A stretch of DNA of 64,000 nt from Dethiosulfovibrio salsuginis (GCF_900177735.1 NZ_FXBB01000012.1:1-64000); one strand, 5' to 3'; shown: positions 16,573-29,378, counted from the stretch's first letter. Notes: generated from the letters alone by a model not told the origin. Translations and numbers: made by a program.

Positions 16573-17488
16573 AGGGGCAATTCGACCGGAGGTTCTGGTC
16601 GGTCCGGGAATAGGCGAGGATGCCGCCATTATAGAGTGGCCCGACGGCAAGCTCCTGACCGTATCGTCGGACCCTATCGTCGGAGCGAAAGAAGGGGCTG
16701 GCCGTTATCTGGTCCACGTAAACGCAAACGACATAGCCTGCAAGGGAGGGGACCCGGCCTACATGGTGGTTACCCTGATAGTCCCTCTTTCTATGGGAAA
16801 AGGTTTCGCCGAGAGGACCATGGCGGAGATAGATCAGGAGTGCCGAAAGATCGGCGTGGCAGTCGTAGGAGGTCATACCGAGATAACCGACCGCTACGAA
16901 AACCCTGTGGTCATGGGCACCATGATAGGGACCACCCAGTATCGATACAGGTCCGAGAGTCTCGCCCCAGGAGACGTCCTCTTGGCGACAAAGCATATAG
17001 GACTGGAGGGTATGGCCATACTGGCCCACGACAGGCCCGACCTGCTTCAATCCGCCTCTAAGGAAGAGCTGGAGGCCATGTGTCGATGGTTGGAGGATAT
17101 ATCGGTCCTCCCTGAGGCCACCGCCATAAGGCACCTGTCCAAGTTCATGCACGACCCCACAGAGGGCGGCTTTCTCGGCGGCCTTTCGGAGCTTTCCCGT
17201 CTAGGTCGAATCGGAGTGGAGGTCGATTTTTCCTCCCTTCCTCTCGACCCTATGACCGTGAGGTTTTCCCGTGAGCTAGGGTTTGATCCTCTTAAATTAA
17301 TATCCTCCGGGGTCCTGCTGGCGGTGGTTCGGGAGGCAGAAGTAGAGGAGGCCCTGACCGTACTGGCTCAGGGAGGCATAGATGGTTCGGTGGTGGGCAG
17401 GATAGTCGAAGGTCCTGGAAACCTGGAGGTCTCCACGGAGGAGGAGCTTTGGCGACTTCTTGATATGCCCAGAAGGGAGATTTTGTGA
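16496..17488 (+). CDS. AIR-synthase-related protein (PurM/HypE-like superfamily)
   Basis: 330 residues with the two-domain AIR-synthase fold. GPGIGEDAAIIEW is the nucleotide-binding signature, followed by VHVNANDIACKGGDP and a C-terminal domain with HDPTEGGFLGGLSEL. Proteins of this stand-alone subgroup are commonly labelled HypE-like or AIR-synthase-related, but their substrate is unknown. No hydrogenase maturation genes flank it, so HypE proper is unlikely. The start lies inside queH and the stop overlaps the M24 peptidase start, so the three genes form one operon. Confidence 0.85.
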   Translation: MMSLENRVQLGKLPPAELESQILRYRGAIRPEVLVGPGIGEDAAIIEWPDGKLLTVSSDPIVGAKEGAGRYLVHVNANDIACKGGDPAYMVVTLIVPLSMGKGFAERTMAEIDQECRKIGVAVVGGHTEITDRYENPVVMGTMIGTTQYRYRSESLAPGDVLLATKHIGLEGMAILAHDRPDLLQSASKEELEAMCRWLEDISVLPEATAIRHLSKFMHDPTEGGFLGGLSELSRLGRIGVEVDFSSLPLDPMTVRFSRELGFDPLKLISSGVLLAVVREAEVEEALTVLAQGGIDGSVVGRIVEGPGNLEVSTEEELWRLLDMPRREIL

Positions 17489-18600
17489 TGGCTTTTGAAC
17501 ACCTCTGGAACAGGGTTGACAGGCTAAGGAAAGCGATGAAGGAGAGCAATCTGGATGCCGTTCTCCTTCTGGATATGGAGCGTTTCGGGTGGGAGAACGT
17601 TTTCTATCTCTCCGGTTTCAGAGGCAGTTCCGCCGCGGTTCTCATAACCGACGACGACGCTGTTATGGCTACCGACGGCAGATACGTCGCTCAGGCATCG
17701 GAGCAGACCCCCTTTAGGCTTCTGGTCCAGAGCAAAAACCAGACTCTTCTGGATATGGCGGAGGAGATGTTGCGCCGACATGGAGTCAAGTCCTGCGGCT
17801 TTGAGGGAGAGACCATAACCTACAATACCTACCGGAGTCTGAGGGATTTTCCGGTGGATTGGGTCGATCTGGAGGGTATGGTCCCCGCTCTCAGGAGGAA
17901 AAAGGACGAACTGGAGGTCTCTATTATCGTCGAGGCTTCGAGAATAGCCTCTAATGCCTACGAAAGGGCCCTGCAGGACGTAGCTCCAGGGATGACCGAA
18001 CTGGAGTTCGCCCAGTGCCTTGAGGGCCATATCGTCTCAATGGGAGGAGAGGGAGGCTGGCCTAACAGCTCCTTCATCGTCGCCTCAGGGGTGAGAAGCT
18101 CCCTTCCTCATGGGACCGCCTCCACTAAGAGGATGGAGAGAGGCGAGTGGGTCACCGTCGACTTTGGGGCATCCTACGGGGGATATATGTCCGACCTCAC
18201 CAGAAACTTCTCCCTCGGGGAGGTCTCGGATCCCGAGTTTATACGTATACACGAAATACTTCAGCAGGCCCATCGATGTGGGGCGGAGGCAATCGCTCCG
18301 GGAAAGATCGGCAAGGATATAGACAGGGTAGCTAGATCGGTCATAGAAGGAGCTGGCTACGGAGAGTTCTTCGGTCACGGTCTGGGCCATGGCCTTGGAG
18401 TGGAGATACACGAGGCCCCTAGGCTATCTCCTCGTTCGCTGGATGTTCTTGAGGTCGGTGATGTGGTCACAGTAGAGCCGGGGATATACCTCCCCAACAG
18501 AGGAGGCCTTCGACTTGAGGACGATTATCTGGTGACTTGCGAAGGAAGCCGTAGGCTCTCCGAGGGACTTTCTCAGGATTTTGTGGTTCTCGACCTTTAA
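17488..18600 (+). CDS. M24-family aminopeptidase P (Xaa-Pro peptidase)
   Basis: About 370 residues: a creatinase-like N-terminal domain (1-135) followed by the pita-bread metallopeptidase domain. The metal ligands are visible in VTVDFGASYGGYMSDLTRNF (two Asp), GHGLGHGLGVEIHEAPRLS (His), VTVEPGIYL (Glu) and GGLRLEDDYLV (Glu). It removes N-terminal residues that precede proline, useful for a peptide-fermenting cell. ATG 17488 is used; GTG 17485 is also possible. Its TAA stop straddles the junction with repeat copy B. Confidence 0.92.
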   Translation: MAFEHLWNRVDRLRKAMKESNLDAVLLLDMERFGWENVFYLSGFRGSSAAVLITDDDAVMATDGRYVAQASEQTPFRLLVQSKNQTLLDMAEEMLRRHGVKSCGFEGETITYNTYRSLRDFPVDWVDLEGMVPALRRKKDELEVSIIVEASRIASNAYERALQDVAPGMTELEFAQCLEGHIVSMGGEGGWPNSSFIVASGVRSSLPHGTASTKRMERGEWVTVDFGASYGGYMSDLTRNFSLGEVSDPEFIRIHEILQQAHRCGAEAIAPGKIGKDIDRVARSVIEGAGYGEFFGHGLGHGLGVEIHEAPRLSPRSLDVLEVGDVVTVEPGIYLPNRGGLRLEDDYLVTCEGSRRLSEGLSQDFVVLDL

Positions 18601-18849
18601 AGCACCTCTAAAAACTCACATTTGAGTCCCCTCGGAGAGACCGTCCCGCCTACGCCCTGTCTCGCCCAAACGTATACTCGACCTGCCTGTTTCGTACGAA
18701 CCGCCTCGGAGGGCACGTCCTGTGCCCCCTCGGCTTGGGGCGACGTCCTGTCGCCCCATTCGTATTACACGACGGCATGTCGAGTATACGGGCTCAAATG
18801 GGCTAAGTCGGAACGATCTCTCCGAGGATCAGAGTTTCTAGAGATCCCT
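18600..18849. repeat. Structured ~247-bp repeat element, copy B
   Basis: Inverse orientation relative to copies A and C. Terminal repeat GCACCTCTAAAAACTC at the left is matched by GAGTTTCTAGAG at the right; the inner inverted repeat and both hairpins (with GTCCT loops on this strand) are intact. The four bases TTTA occur on both sides (18596-18599 and 18850-18853), an apparent target duplication. The left copy makes up part of the TAA stop of the upstream peptidase gene. No gene is seen in it. Confidence 0.92.
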
Positions 18850-18858
18850 TTTAGCCTT

Positions 18859-18886
18859 TTGCCCTTTTCACCAGGTGGTGTATAAT
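18859..18886 (+). promoter_or_regulatory. Promoter of the rubredoxin gene
   Basis: TTGCCC, a 16-base spacer and a perfect TATAAT lie 56 bases before the rubredoxin start, just outside repeat copy B. Confidence 0.7.
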
Positions 18887-18942
18887 CCTTATAGGATCAC
18901 TCCAGATAGAGTGAGTCAATTTAACGAAGGGGGATACATCAC

Positions 18943-19101
18943 ATGAAGAAATACGTATGCACCGTCTGCGGCTGGGAGTACGATCCGGCGTTAGGAGACC
19001 CCGACAGTGGCATAGCTCCAGGAACGGCCTTTGAGGATATCCCTGACGATTGGGTCTGTCCTGAGTGCGGAGTAGGCAAAGATCTATTCGAGGAAGCGTA
19101 G
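18943..19101 (+). CDS. Rubredoxin
   Basis: A 52-residue rubredoxin. Two metal-binding knuckles, CTVCGWEYD (C6, C9) and [12 protein letters not shown] (C39, C42), coordinate a single iron, and the spacing and total length are canonical. It carries single electrons in the cytoplasm, typically to oxygen- or peroxide-reducing enzymes in anaerobes. An AAGGGGG ribosome site precedes the ATG. It is a single-gene unit with its own promoter and a terminator about 20 bp downstream. Confidence 0.96.
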   Translation: MKKYVCTVCGWEYDPALGDPDSGIAPGTAFEDIPDDWVCPECGVGKDLFEEA

Positions 19102-19119
19102 GCTTTTTCGTGATCAATC

Positions 19120-19147
19120 AAAAGGGAGGGGATATCCCCTCCCTTTT
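19120..19147 (+). terminator. Terminator of the rubredoxin gene
   Basis: AAAAGGGAGGGG pairs with CCCCTCCCTTTT around an ATAT loop; the T run follows on the plus strand. Confidence 0.85.
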
Positions 19148-19193
19148 GTGTTGTCACCCCCTTTGAACGGATGTTTATTCTGGAACCTTCTTA

Positions 19194-19221
19194 TTGACAA
19201 AAATTCCTTTTGCCCTATAAT
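19194..19221 (+). promoter_or_regulatory. Consensus promoter of the substrate-binding protein
   Basis: Perfect TTGACA (19194-19199) and TATAAT (19216-19221) with a 16-base spacer, 36 bases before the gene. It is the closest match to the sigma-70 consensus seen in the window, suggesting strong expression. Confidence 0.8.
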
Positions 19222-19257
19222 TACCTCAGTTTTTCAGTTTTTATAGGAGGTGTCTTT

Positions 19258-20016
19258 TTGAAAAAGTCGATTTTTACCGTGGTATTGGCGTCTGTGTTGT
19301 CTTTCGGTGCGGCTTGGGCCGATGGTTCGGCGATGGATAAAGAGGTGTTGCTGGTGGGGACCGAGTCCACCTTCAAGCCCTTTGAGTTTAGAAACGAGGC
19401 CAACGAAATAGTAGGTTTCGATATGGATATGATATCCATCATCGCCGAAAAACTGGGAAAGAAGGTGGAGGTGGTGGATATGGCCTTCGACGCCCTTATT
19501 CCCTCCCTTCTCACCGGTAAGATCGATATCATCGCCGCCGGAATGAGCGCTACCCCTGAAAGGGCCAAAAGGGTGGCCTTCTCTAAGGTCTATTACCGCA
19601 CTCCCGATGGATTTACCGTCAAGGCCGACAGAGAGGACATCTCCTCTATTGAGGATTTAAAGGGAAAGGTGGCAGCGGTTCAGCTAGGGACCATCCAGGA
19701 CGCTTTTCTCTCCAAGATGGACGGTGTGGAGGTCAAGAGATACCAGAAGACCGACGATGCCTTCAGGGAGGTCCTTCTCGGTCGGGCGGACGTGGCCTGT
19801 GTGGACGGCACGGTTACCAAGGACAACCTGGCCTCCAACAAAGATTACACAGGAAAGCTGAAGATAGCCTTTTTCCACCCTACCTCCGATAACGGTATGG
19901 CACTGGCTATGAGCCTGAAAGATCCCCTGCTGCTCCAGAAGGTCGACGGAGTTCTAGCGGAGATACTGGCGGGAGAGGAATACCAAAAACTGAAGGATAA
20001 GTGGAATATCGACTAA
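19258..20016 (+). CDS. Amino-acid ABC transporter substrate-binding protein (SBP family 3)
   Basis: 252 residues. A Sec signal peptide (KKSIFTVVLASVLSFGAAWA, cleavage after about residue 20) precedes a bilobal periplasmic binding domain with LLVGTESTFKPFEFRNE and the VGFDMDMISIIAEKLGK and ATPERAKRVAFSKVYYRT family blocks. It would bind a polar amino acid. The start is TTG 19258, 6-7 bases after TAGGAGG; a longer upstream frame exists, but it would bury the signal peptide. No permease or ATPase gene is adjacent, so it is an orphan here. Repeat copy C begins at its stop codon. Confidence 0.92.
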   Translation: MKKSIFTVVLASVLSFGAAWADGSAMDKEVLLVGTESTFKPFEFRNEANEIVGFDMDMISIIAEKLGKKVEVVDMAFDALIPSLLTGKIDIIAAGMSATPERAKRVAFSKVYYRTPDGFTVKADREDISSIEDLKGKVAAVQLGTIQDAFLSKMDGVEVKRYQKTDDAFREVLLGRADVACVDGTVTKDNLASNKDYTGKLKIAFFHPTSDNGMALAMSLKDPLLLQKVDGVLAEILAGEEYQKLKDKWNID

Positions 20017-20017
20017 A

Positions 20018-20266
20018 GGGCACCTCTAAAAACTCTAATCCTCGGAGAGATCGTTCCGACGGAGTCCATTTGAGCCCGTATACTCGACATGCCGTCGTGT
20101 AGTCGAATGGGGCGACAGGACGTCGCCCCAAGCCGAGGGGGCACAGGACGTGCCCTCCGAGGCGGTTCGTACGAAACAGGCAGGTCGAATATACGATTGG
20201 GCGAAACAGGGCGTAGGCGGAACGATCTCTCCGAGGGGACTCAAAGGTGAGTTTTTAGAGGTTCCC
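20018..20266. repeat. Structured ~247-bp repeat element, copy C (best preserved)
   Basis: The most regular copy. Ends GGGCACCTCTAAAAACTC and GAGTTTTTAGAGGTTCCC differ at one pair. An inner inverted repeat CCTCGGAGAGATCGTTCCG / CGGAACGATCTCTCCGAGG follows, then CGTATACTCGACATGCC / GGCAGGTCGAATATACG, then two hairpins, GGGGCGAC-AGGAC-GTCGCCCC and GGGCAC-AGGAC-GTGCCC. TAAA flanks both ends (20014-20017 and 20267-20270), and the left copy contains the TAA stop of the upstream gene. No gene is seen in it. Confidence 0.93.
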
Positions 20267-20289
20267 TAAAGCTAAAAGGAGATCGTCAA

Positions 20290-20314
20290 AAGGAGGCCTA
20301 GGGCCTCCTTTTTT
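20290..20314 (+). terminator. Terminator after the binding protein and repeat C
   Basis: AAGGAGGCC-TAG-GGCCTCCTT followed by a run of T. It ends the binding-protein transcript after it has read through the repeat. Confidence 0.85.
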
Positions 20315-20378
20315 CGTGTCCTCTTTTAGGTTAATATAGGCGGCAGGATATCGGGGTCAGAACAGGAGGATGTTTTTT

Positions 20379-21701
20379 GTGAGTAGCTTCGCCATAAAGA
20401 TTTACGGTTGTCAGATGAACGTCTACGATGGGGATAAGATAAGGACCTCCCTGATCGACAGAGGGTGGGAAGAGGTCCTGGAGGATAAAGCGGACGTGGT
20501 TATCTACGTCGGGTGCAGCATAAGACAGAAGGCGGAACATAAGGTCTGGAGCGAGATAGGGCTTTACAGGGGCAGATGGGAGGAGGCCGGTAGCCCTAAG
20601 GTGTGTCTGGTGGGTTGCATGGCCCAAAACGTAGGGGAGCAGATGTTTCGCCGCTTCCCATGGCTCAGGCTTATCGCCGGTCCTAGGAGCCTAGGTCTGG
20701 TTCCCGACGGTCTCGTGAGGGTTATGGAAGGTGAGAAGGTAAACCTTCTGGACCAGGATCCCCGGGCCTTTATGGATCTCGACGTAACCCCGGTTCACCG
20801 GGTAAACCGATGGAAAGCCTACGTCACCATAGCCCATGGATGCGATAATTTCTGCACCTACTGTATAGTTCCCTACGTAAGAGGTCGGTTTATGTCCAGG
20901 AAATCCGGTGATATCCTGAGAGAGGTCAGAGAGCTTGTGGACGACGGAGTCAGAGAGATCACCCTGTTAGGGCAGAACGTCGACACCTACGGGGCGGATT
21001 TCGATCGGCCCTATCGTTTTTCCGATCTGCTGAGCGACGTGGCCCAGGTCAAAGGGGTGGACCTGGTGAGGTTTATGACCTCCTACCCCAGTGACTTCAC
21101 CAAAGACGTGGTCTCGGTTATAGGGGAAAATCCGGCTATCTGTACCGGCATAAACCTACCGATCCAGTCGGGAAGCGACAGGATCCTGAGAAAGATGAAC
21201 CGTCACTATACCCTGGAGGAGTACGACGAGACTGTGAGGGCCATTAGGGAAGGTCTACCGGAGGTGGGCCTCACCTCCGACCTGATCGTGGGATTTCCCG
21301 GAGAGACGGAGGAGGATTTTCAGGATTCCCTGGCTGCCCTGAGAAAATATCGGTTCGATCAGGTCCACACAGCAGCATACTCTCCGAGGGAGGGAACCCC
21401 TGCGGCCAAGATGGACAATCAGATAGACAGGGCGGAAAAATCGAGAAGGCTACAGGAGGTAAACGCCCTACAGGCTGAGATAGCCAGGGAGATAAACTCC
21501 GCTTTGGTAGGGAGGACCTACAGGGTGTTGGTGGACGACAGGGCCCAAAAGGGGGAGGGGCTGTTGCAGGGAAGGACTAAGACCGACAAAGTCGTCCTCT
21601 TCCCCGGGGATCCCTCCCTCATCGGCAGTTTCGTGTCGGTGGAGATCAAGAGAGCGAACAACTGGTCTCTTCATGGCGATATTTTGGAGGTCGAAAATTA
21701 A
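20379..21701 (+). CDS. miaB: tRNA-2-methylthio-N6-dimethylallyladenosine synthase (MiaB)
   Basis: A 440-residue radical-SAM methylthiotransferase acting on A37 of tRNAs that read U-initial codons. Order: N-terminal UPF0004 domain with cluster Cys in IKIYGCQMNVYDGDK, YVGCSIRQKAEHK and VGCMAQ; radical-SAM CxxxCxxC in GCDNFCTYCIVPYVRG; C-terminal TRAM domain (about 370-435). GTG 20379 is chosen because AGGAGGA (20364-20370) is correctly spaced from it, whereas the ATG at 20370 overlaps that site. First gene of a rightward run through ligA. Confidence 0.93.
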   Translation: MSSFAIKIYGCQMNVYDGDKIRTSLIDRGWEEVLEDKADVVIYVGCSIRQKAEHKVWSEIGLYRGRWEEAGSPKVCLVGCMAQNVGEQMFRRFPWLRLIAGPRSLGLVPDGLVRVMEGEKVNLLDQDPRAFMDLDVTPVHRVNRWKAYVTIAHGCDNFCTYCIVPYVRGRFMSRKSGDILREVRELVDDGVREITLLGQNVDTYGADFDRPYRFSDLLSDVAQVKGVDLVRFMTSYPSDFTKDVVSVIGENPAICTGINLPIQSGSDRILRKMNRHYTLEEYDETVRAIREGLPEVGLTSDLIVGFPGETEEDFQDSLAALRKYRFDQVHTAAYSPREGTPAAKMDNQIDRAEKSRRLQEVNALQAEIAREINSALVGRTYRVLVDDRAQKGEGLLQGRTKTDKVVLFPGDPSLIGSFVSVEIKRANNWSLHGDILEVEN

Positions 21702-21725
21702 TAATCTTGTCAGGAGGTCTCTAAG

Positions 21726-22391
21726 TTGAAAGGCAGAAGTAAGGCTCTTCAGGTAGGTCTGATACTGTTCGGTCTGGTCTGTTTTGGCGTGGCGGGGATT
21801 GTGATAAAGACCTTCTCCGGTCGATGGGTCGACGACGACGGTCCCACCGCCGTCGCAGGGCCCGCCCTTTCCTCCCCTAAAAACACCGAGCTTAAAGTGG
21901 AGGAACCGGAGATCTGGGTGCTTTACGTCACCGGTGGAGTCAAATCGCCGGGGGTATACCGTCTTCCGCCGGACAGCAGGGTCTTCCATCTGGTGGACTC
22001 CGCCGGGGGCCTTGCCTCCGATGCCGACGAGACGGGGATAAATATGGCCGCCCCTCTGGTCGACGGCGAGCACGTCCACGTTCCCCTTCGACCGAGCTTG
22101 GTGAGGGATACGGCACAGCTGCCTTCAGGTCAACCTCAAGGGGGATATAAGGTGTCCACCTTGCCCCCTCCTTCAGGGAGCGGGACCGGGAGGAGCGGTA
22201 CGGTAGACCTTAACAGAGGGTCCCTTCATGATCTCCAGACCCTTCCAGGGATAGGCCCTAAGACCGCTCAGGCTATAGTTTCCTACCGGGAGGACGTAGG
22301 GCCCTTTAAGTCGGTGGACGACCTTATCAAAGTCAAAGGTATAGGGACCAAAAAGCTGGACTCCATCCGTTCTATGGTAACGGTGAGGTAG
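21726..22391 (+). CDS. comEA: ComEA-type DNA-binding competence protein
   Basis: 221 residues. One N-terminal membrane helix (ALQVGLILFGLVCFGVAGIV) anchors the protein with its domains outside. An SLBB domain (about 65-130, YVTGGVKSPGVYRLPPDS) is followed by a linker and a C-terminal double helix-hairpin-helix (VDLNRGSLHDLQTLPGIGPK, then VKGIGTKKLDSIRSMV) that binds double-stranded DNA. TTG start with GGAGG upstream. comEC follows without a gap, so the pair looks like a DNA-uptake operon. Confidence 0.92.
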   Translation: MKGRSKALQVGLILFGLVCFGVAGIVIKTFSGRWVDDDGPTAVAGPALSSPKNTELKVEEPEIWVLYVTGGVKSPGVYRLPPDSRVFHLVDSAGGLASDADETGINMAAPLVDGEHVHVPLRPSLVRDTAQLPSGQPQGGYKVSTLPPPSGSGTGRSGTVDLNRGSLHDLQTLPGIGPKTAQAIVSYREDVGPFKSVDDLIKVKGIGTKKLDSIRSMVTVR

Positions 22392-23792
22392 TTGGATCTT
22401 CTAGCGGAAGCTCCCTCTCTGGTTATCCTGGCGGCGACCTGTATCTCCGCGGTGCTCTGGGGCTCGTCGATACTCTCCGGGGCGGTGGCTGGATTGATCT
22501 CCTTGGGAATATCGTCGGTGGTCTGTGCTAAGTGGGACAGAGGGAGGTTGGTCGTCGCCCTCTCCGTGGCCTTGCTATCCCTCTCCATCTCCTGGTGGTG
22601 CTCCGCTCGGATGGGCATGGTCTCCCCTCCTCTTGGCATGGCCTCCGGCGAGGTCGTTCTCGAGAGATCCTGGGGAAAGAGAGTGGCTATGGTCATAAAA
22701 GGGGACCAAGGAGCGGTGGTTGCCAAGGTCTCACCTGAGAGGTCCTTTCTGGAGGGGACGAAGTTAGAATGGACAGGCAGGATCGAGCCGCTGATGGAGC
22801 CCAGGGATGGAAACCCTTTCGACGAGAGGTTATATTGGCTGGCCCGGGGGGTGACAGGGGTTCTAGTGCCAAAGGAGATGGTATATCGAGGGGACGGCGG
22901 AGGGATACATTATCTGAGGTCGGTCCTTCGGGAAAGGATTCAATCCTCCTTGCCCCCTCTGACGAGAGGATATCTTCTGGCGGCCCTTTTAGGCGACAGG
23001 GATCCAGAGTTGGTCGAGCCCCATAGCCGATGGGGGACCGCCCATCTCCTGGCGGTCTCGGGCTTTCACGTGGGGCTGGTCGCCCTCCTGGCCTGGGCCT
23101 TTCCCTGGAGGGGACGATGGAAGTGGATCATCGTGTCCGCCTTTATGTGGATGTACGTGCTTCTAGCCGGAGCTGCCGCAAGCGCCCTGAGGGCTGCGCT
23201 GATGGTTCAGGTGGCCCTTTGGGGCCTGGCCTTTGGCAGGCGCTCGTCGGTGGTCAACTCGGTCGCGGTTGCCTCTTTGGCGCTCCTTATGTACAGGCCC
23301 TGGTGGTTCTGGGATCTGGGATGGCGGCTATCGGTGGTTTCCGCTTTGGCTATTTCCGCTCTGATGACCGTAAAAGTCAAACGTAGGTGGATAACCGTTC
23401 TATGCGCCAGTCCTCTCCTTTGGACGGTGACCGCACCGATGATATCCGGGGCCTTTAAGACGGTGCCTCTGGCTGGGGCGGTGCTGAATACGGTGGCCTT
23501 GCCCGCTTTTTCCGTGCTTTTGCCTCTGGCAGTGCTGTTCTCCCTTCCCTCTTTGATGGGCCTCCCAGGAGGGGGTCTAGTCGCTGTAGTCCCGGAGGGG
23601 GCCTTTGCCCTGTGGGGATACGGGGCCTCCATGGTCGAAGGTCTTCCGGTCCTCCGATGGTCTCCGTGGATGGTTACCCTTTCCTGTGTCTCCCTCGGGG
23701 CGATACTGTCGATCCGGTTTCGAGTGTCTCCGGTGAGGGCAGGGGTTTTAGCCCTGATCCTAGCTTTGTTTGTGGCTTATTTTTACAATTGA
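22392..23792 (+). CDS. comEC: ComEC/Rec2-family DNA uptake channel, short form
   Basis: 466 residues with about 10 membrane helices and the competence domain (HLLAVSGFHVGLVALLAWAF). An N-terminal OB-like extracytoplasmic segment (about 85-150, with a WTGRIEPLMEPRDGNPFDE stretch) precedes it. ComEC proteins often run to 700-800 residues because of a C-terminal beta-lactamase-like nuclease domain; that domain is absent here and no separate gene for it follows. The start is TTG directly after the comEA stop. Confidence 0.88.
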   Translation: MDLLAEAPSLVILAATCISAVLWGSSILSGAVAGLISLGISSVVCAKWDRGRLVVALSVALLSLSISWWCSARMGMVSPPLGMASGEVVLERSWGKRVAMVIKGDQGAVVAKVSPERSFLEGTKLEWTGRIEPLMEPRDGNPFDERLYWLARGVTGVLVPKEMVYRGDGGGIHYLRSVLRERIQSSLPPLTRGYLLAALLGDRDPELVEPHSRWGTAHLLAVSGFHVGLVALLAWAFPWRGRWKWIIVSAFMWMYVLLAGAAASALRAALMVQVALWGLAFGRRSSVVNSVAVASLALLMYRPWWFWDLGWRLSVVSALAISALMTVKVKRRWITVLCASPLLWTVTAPMISGAFKTVPLAGAVLNTVALPAFSVLLPLAVLFSLPSLMGLPGGGLVAVVPEGAFALWGYGASMVEGLPVLRWSPWMVTLSCVSLGAILSIRFRVSPVRAGVLALILALFVAYFYN

Positions 23793-23811
23793 GAGAGGAG
23801 CTCGTTTCTTT

Positions 23812-24582
23812 ATGATTTTAACCGTAGACGTAGGAAACACCACGACGGTTGTGGGGCTTTTCAGAGGCGAAGATCTGGTCCGGCACTGGCGTCTGGTCTC
23901 GGAGAGAAAGACCTCCGACGAGGTGGGCATACTGCTTTTAAACCTGCTAACACTGTCCTCTATTTCCCCTTCGGAGATAAAGGGAGCTGCCCTGTCCAGC
24001 GTCGTCCCTTCCCTGGACGGTATTATCTCCGAGGCGATCGAGAACTATCTGTCCGTTCCCTGCCTGAAGGTGTCCTCCGATCTGGATCTAGGAATAGAGG
24101 TAGCCTATAGAAATCGCTGGGAGGTAGGGGCGGACAGGCTGGTCAACTCGGTGGCAGGGGTACATCGTTATGGCTCTCCTCTGGTGGTAGTGGACTTCGG
24201 AACCGCCATAACATTGGACGTAATATCGCCGGAGGGGGCTTATCTCGGCGGAACTATCTCCCCGGGCCTTGTCACCAGCATGGACGCCCTGTTCGGAAAG
24301 ACCTCCAAGCTCCCTCAGGTAGCACTGGAGGCGCCGAAGAGGGTCATAGGCGATAGCACCATGTCGGCCATCCAGTCCGGGGTGGTCTACGGAACCGCAG
24401 GAGCGGTGGACGCGTTGGTGAGGCGTATATGGGACGAACTTGGGGTTACGAGCCCCGTCGTCGCAACAGGAGGCCACGCCGCTACGGTGGCAAAGGTGTC
24501 CAGCACCATCGCCTACGTGGATCACTGGCTTACCCTGGAGGGGCTGAGGCTGATATACTCCAGGCTTGGAGGAGCGGTTTAG
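23812..24582 (+). CDS. coaX: Type III pantothenate kinase
   Basis: 256 residues of the ASKHA-fold CoaX family, which phosphorylates pantothenate in the first step of coenzyme A synthesis. The N-terminal phosphate loop MILTVDVGNTTTVVGLF, the GADRLVNSVAG motif and VVDFGTAITLDVI (catalytic Asp) are all present. ATG 23812 was taken; the frame remains open 14 codons upstream but overlaps comEC there and lacks a ribosome site. Confidence 0.93.
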   Translation: MILTVDVGNTTTVVGLFRGEDLVRHWRLVSERKTSDEVGILLLNLLTLSSISPSEIKGAALSSVVPSLDGIISEAIENYLSVPCLKVSSDLDLGIEVAYRNRWEVGADRLVNSVAGVHRYGSPLVVVDFGTAITLDVISPEGAYLGGTISPGLVTSMDALFGKTSKLPQVALEAPKRVIGDSTMSAIQSGVVYGTAGAVDALVRRIWDELGVTSPVVATGGHAATVAKVSSTIAYVDHWLTLEGLRLIYSRLGGAV

Positions 24583-25582
24583 GGTATGGCGATAACAGTA
24601 GGACGTATCTCCATAGAAAATCCCCTGATGCTATCTCCTCTGGCTGGTATCACCATCCCGGCTGTTAGGCGGCTTTTTTGGCGACTGGGCGTGGGCCTCG
24701 CTCACACCGAGATGGTGAGCTGTGCGGGGCTCATAAGGGACAACGGCAAGACCGAGAGGATGCTTCATCGTGCTCCTGACGAAGGGCCTTTAGTCCTTCA
24801 ACTTTTCGCCGGCGACGTGAAGACTTTAGTCGGTGGTGCAGAGGTGGCTCTCTCTTTGGGAAATCACTTTCAAGCCATAGGGATAAACATGGCCTGTCCT
24901 ATGCCTAAGGTGCTTAAAAAAGGGGCTGGAGCCAGGCTTTTAGACAGAATGGACGTGGCGGTGGATATGGTCAGGGAGCTTAAATCCCTGGGGCTCCCGG
25001 TCTGGCCGAAGATCCGAAAGATCGTCCCCGACGGAGACGGACCGGACACATTGAGGTTCGCCTCTGCCCTTATAGATGCCGGGGCGGATAACGTAGGGAT
25101 CCACGGTCGGACCGCTCCTCAGAGGTACGAGGGGAGGTCCGATCCCGAGGAGGTTCTCAAGGTGGCTCGGAGGTTCCCCGGTATGATATCCGCCTCGGGG
25201 GATATGACCGATTTCGAGTCGATATCGCACATGATGGATGGGGGCTGTGTCTCGGTGTTTATGGCCAGAGGGGCTATATCCGATCCCTTCGTCATTCCCC
25301 GAATTCGGTCTAAAATGGGCTATAATATCGGGAATTGCCCTTTCCCCCAGGAGCCGACTCTGGAGGAGAGGGCGGGGCTTTTCGCCTCCCTCGCCGAGGA
25401 TCTGTTGTCCCTTCACGGGGAGAGGGTGGCCCTCGTCATGTTAAAACGCTTTATGTCCGGTCTCTTTCGGGGTGTCCCCGGATGCGGACCTTACAAAAGA
25501 TCTATAGCTTCCGTCTCGGACTGGCCTCAGGCGATGGACCTGGTTCTGGACTGGAGGCGATATTTTGAAAGGGGAATATGGA

Positions 25583-29351
<3,769 letters not shown>

Positions 29352-29378
29352 GAATATAACTAAGAAGGAGGAGTAGAC

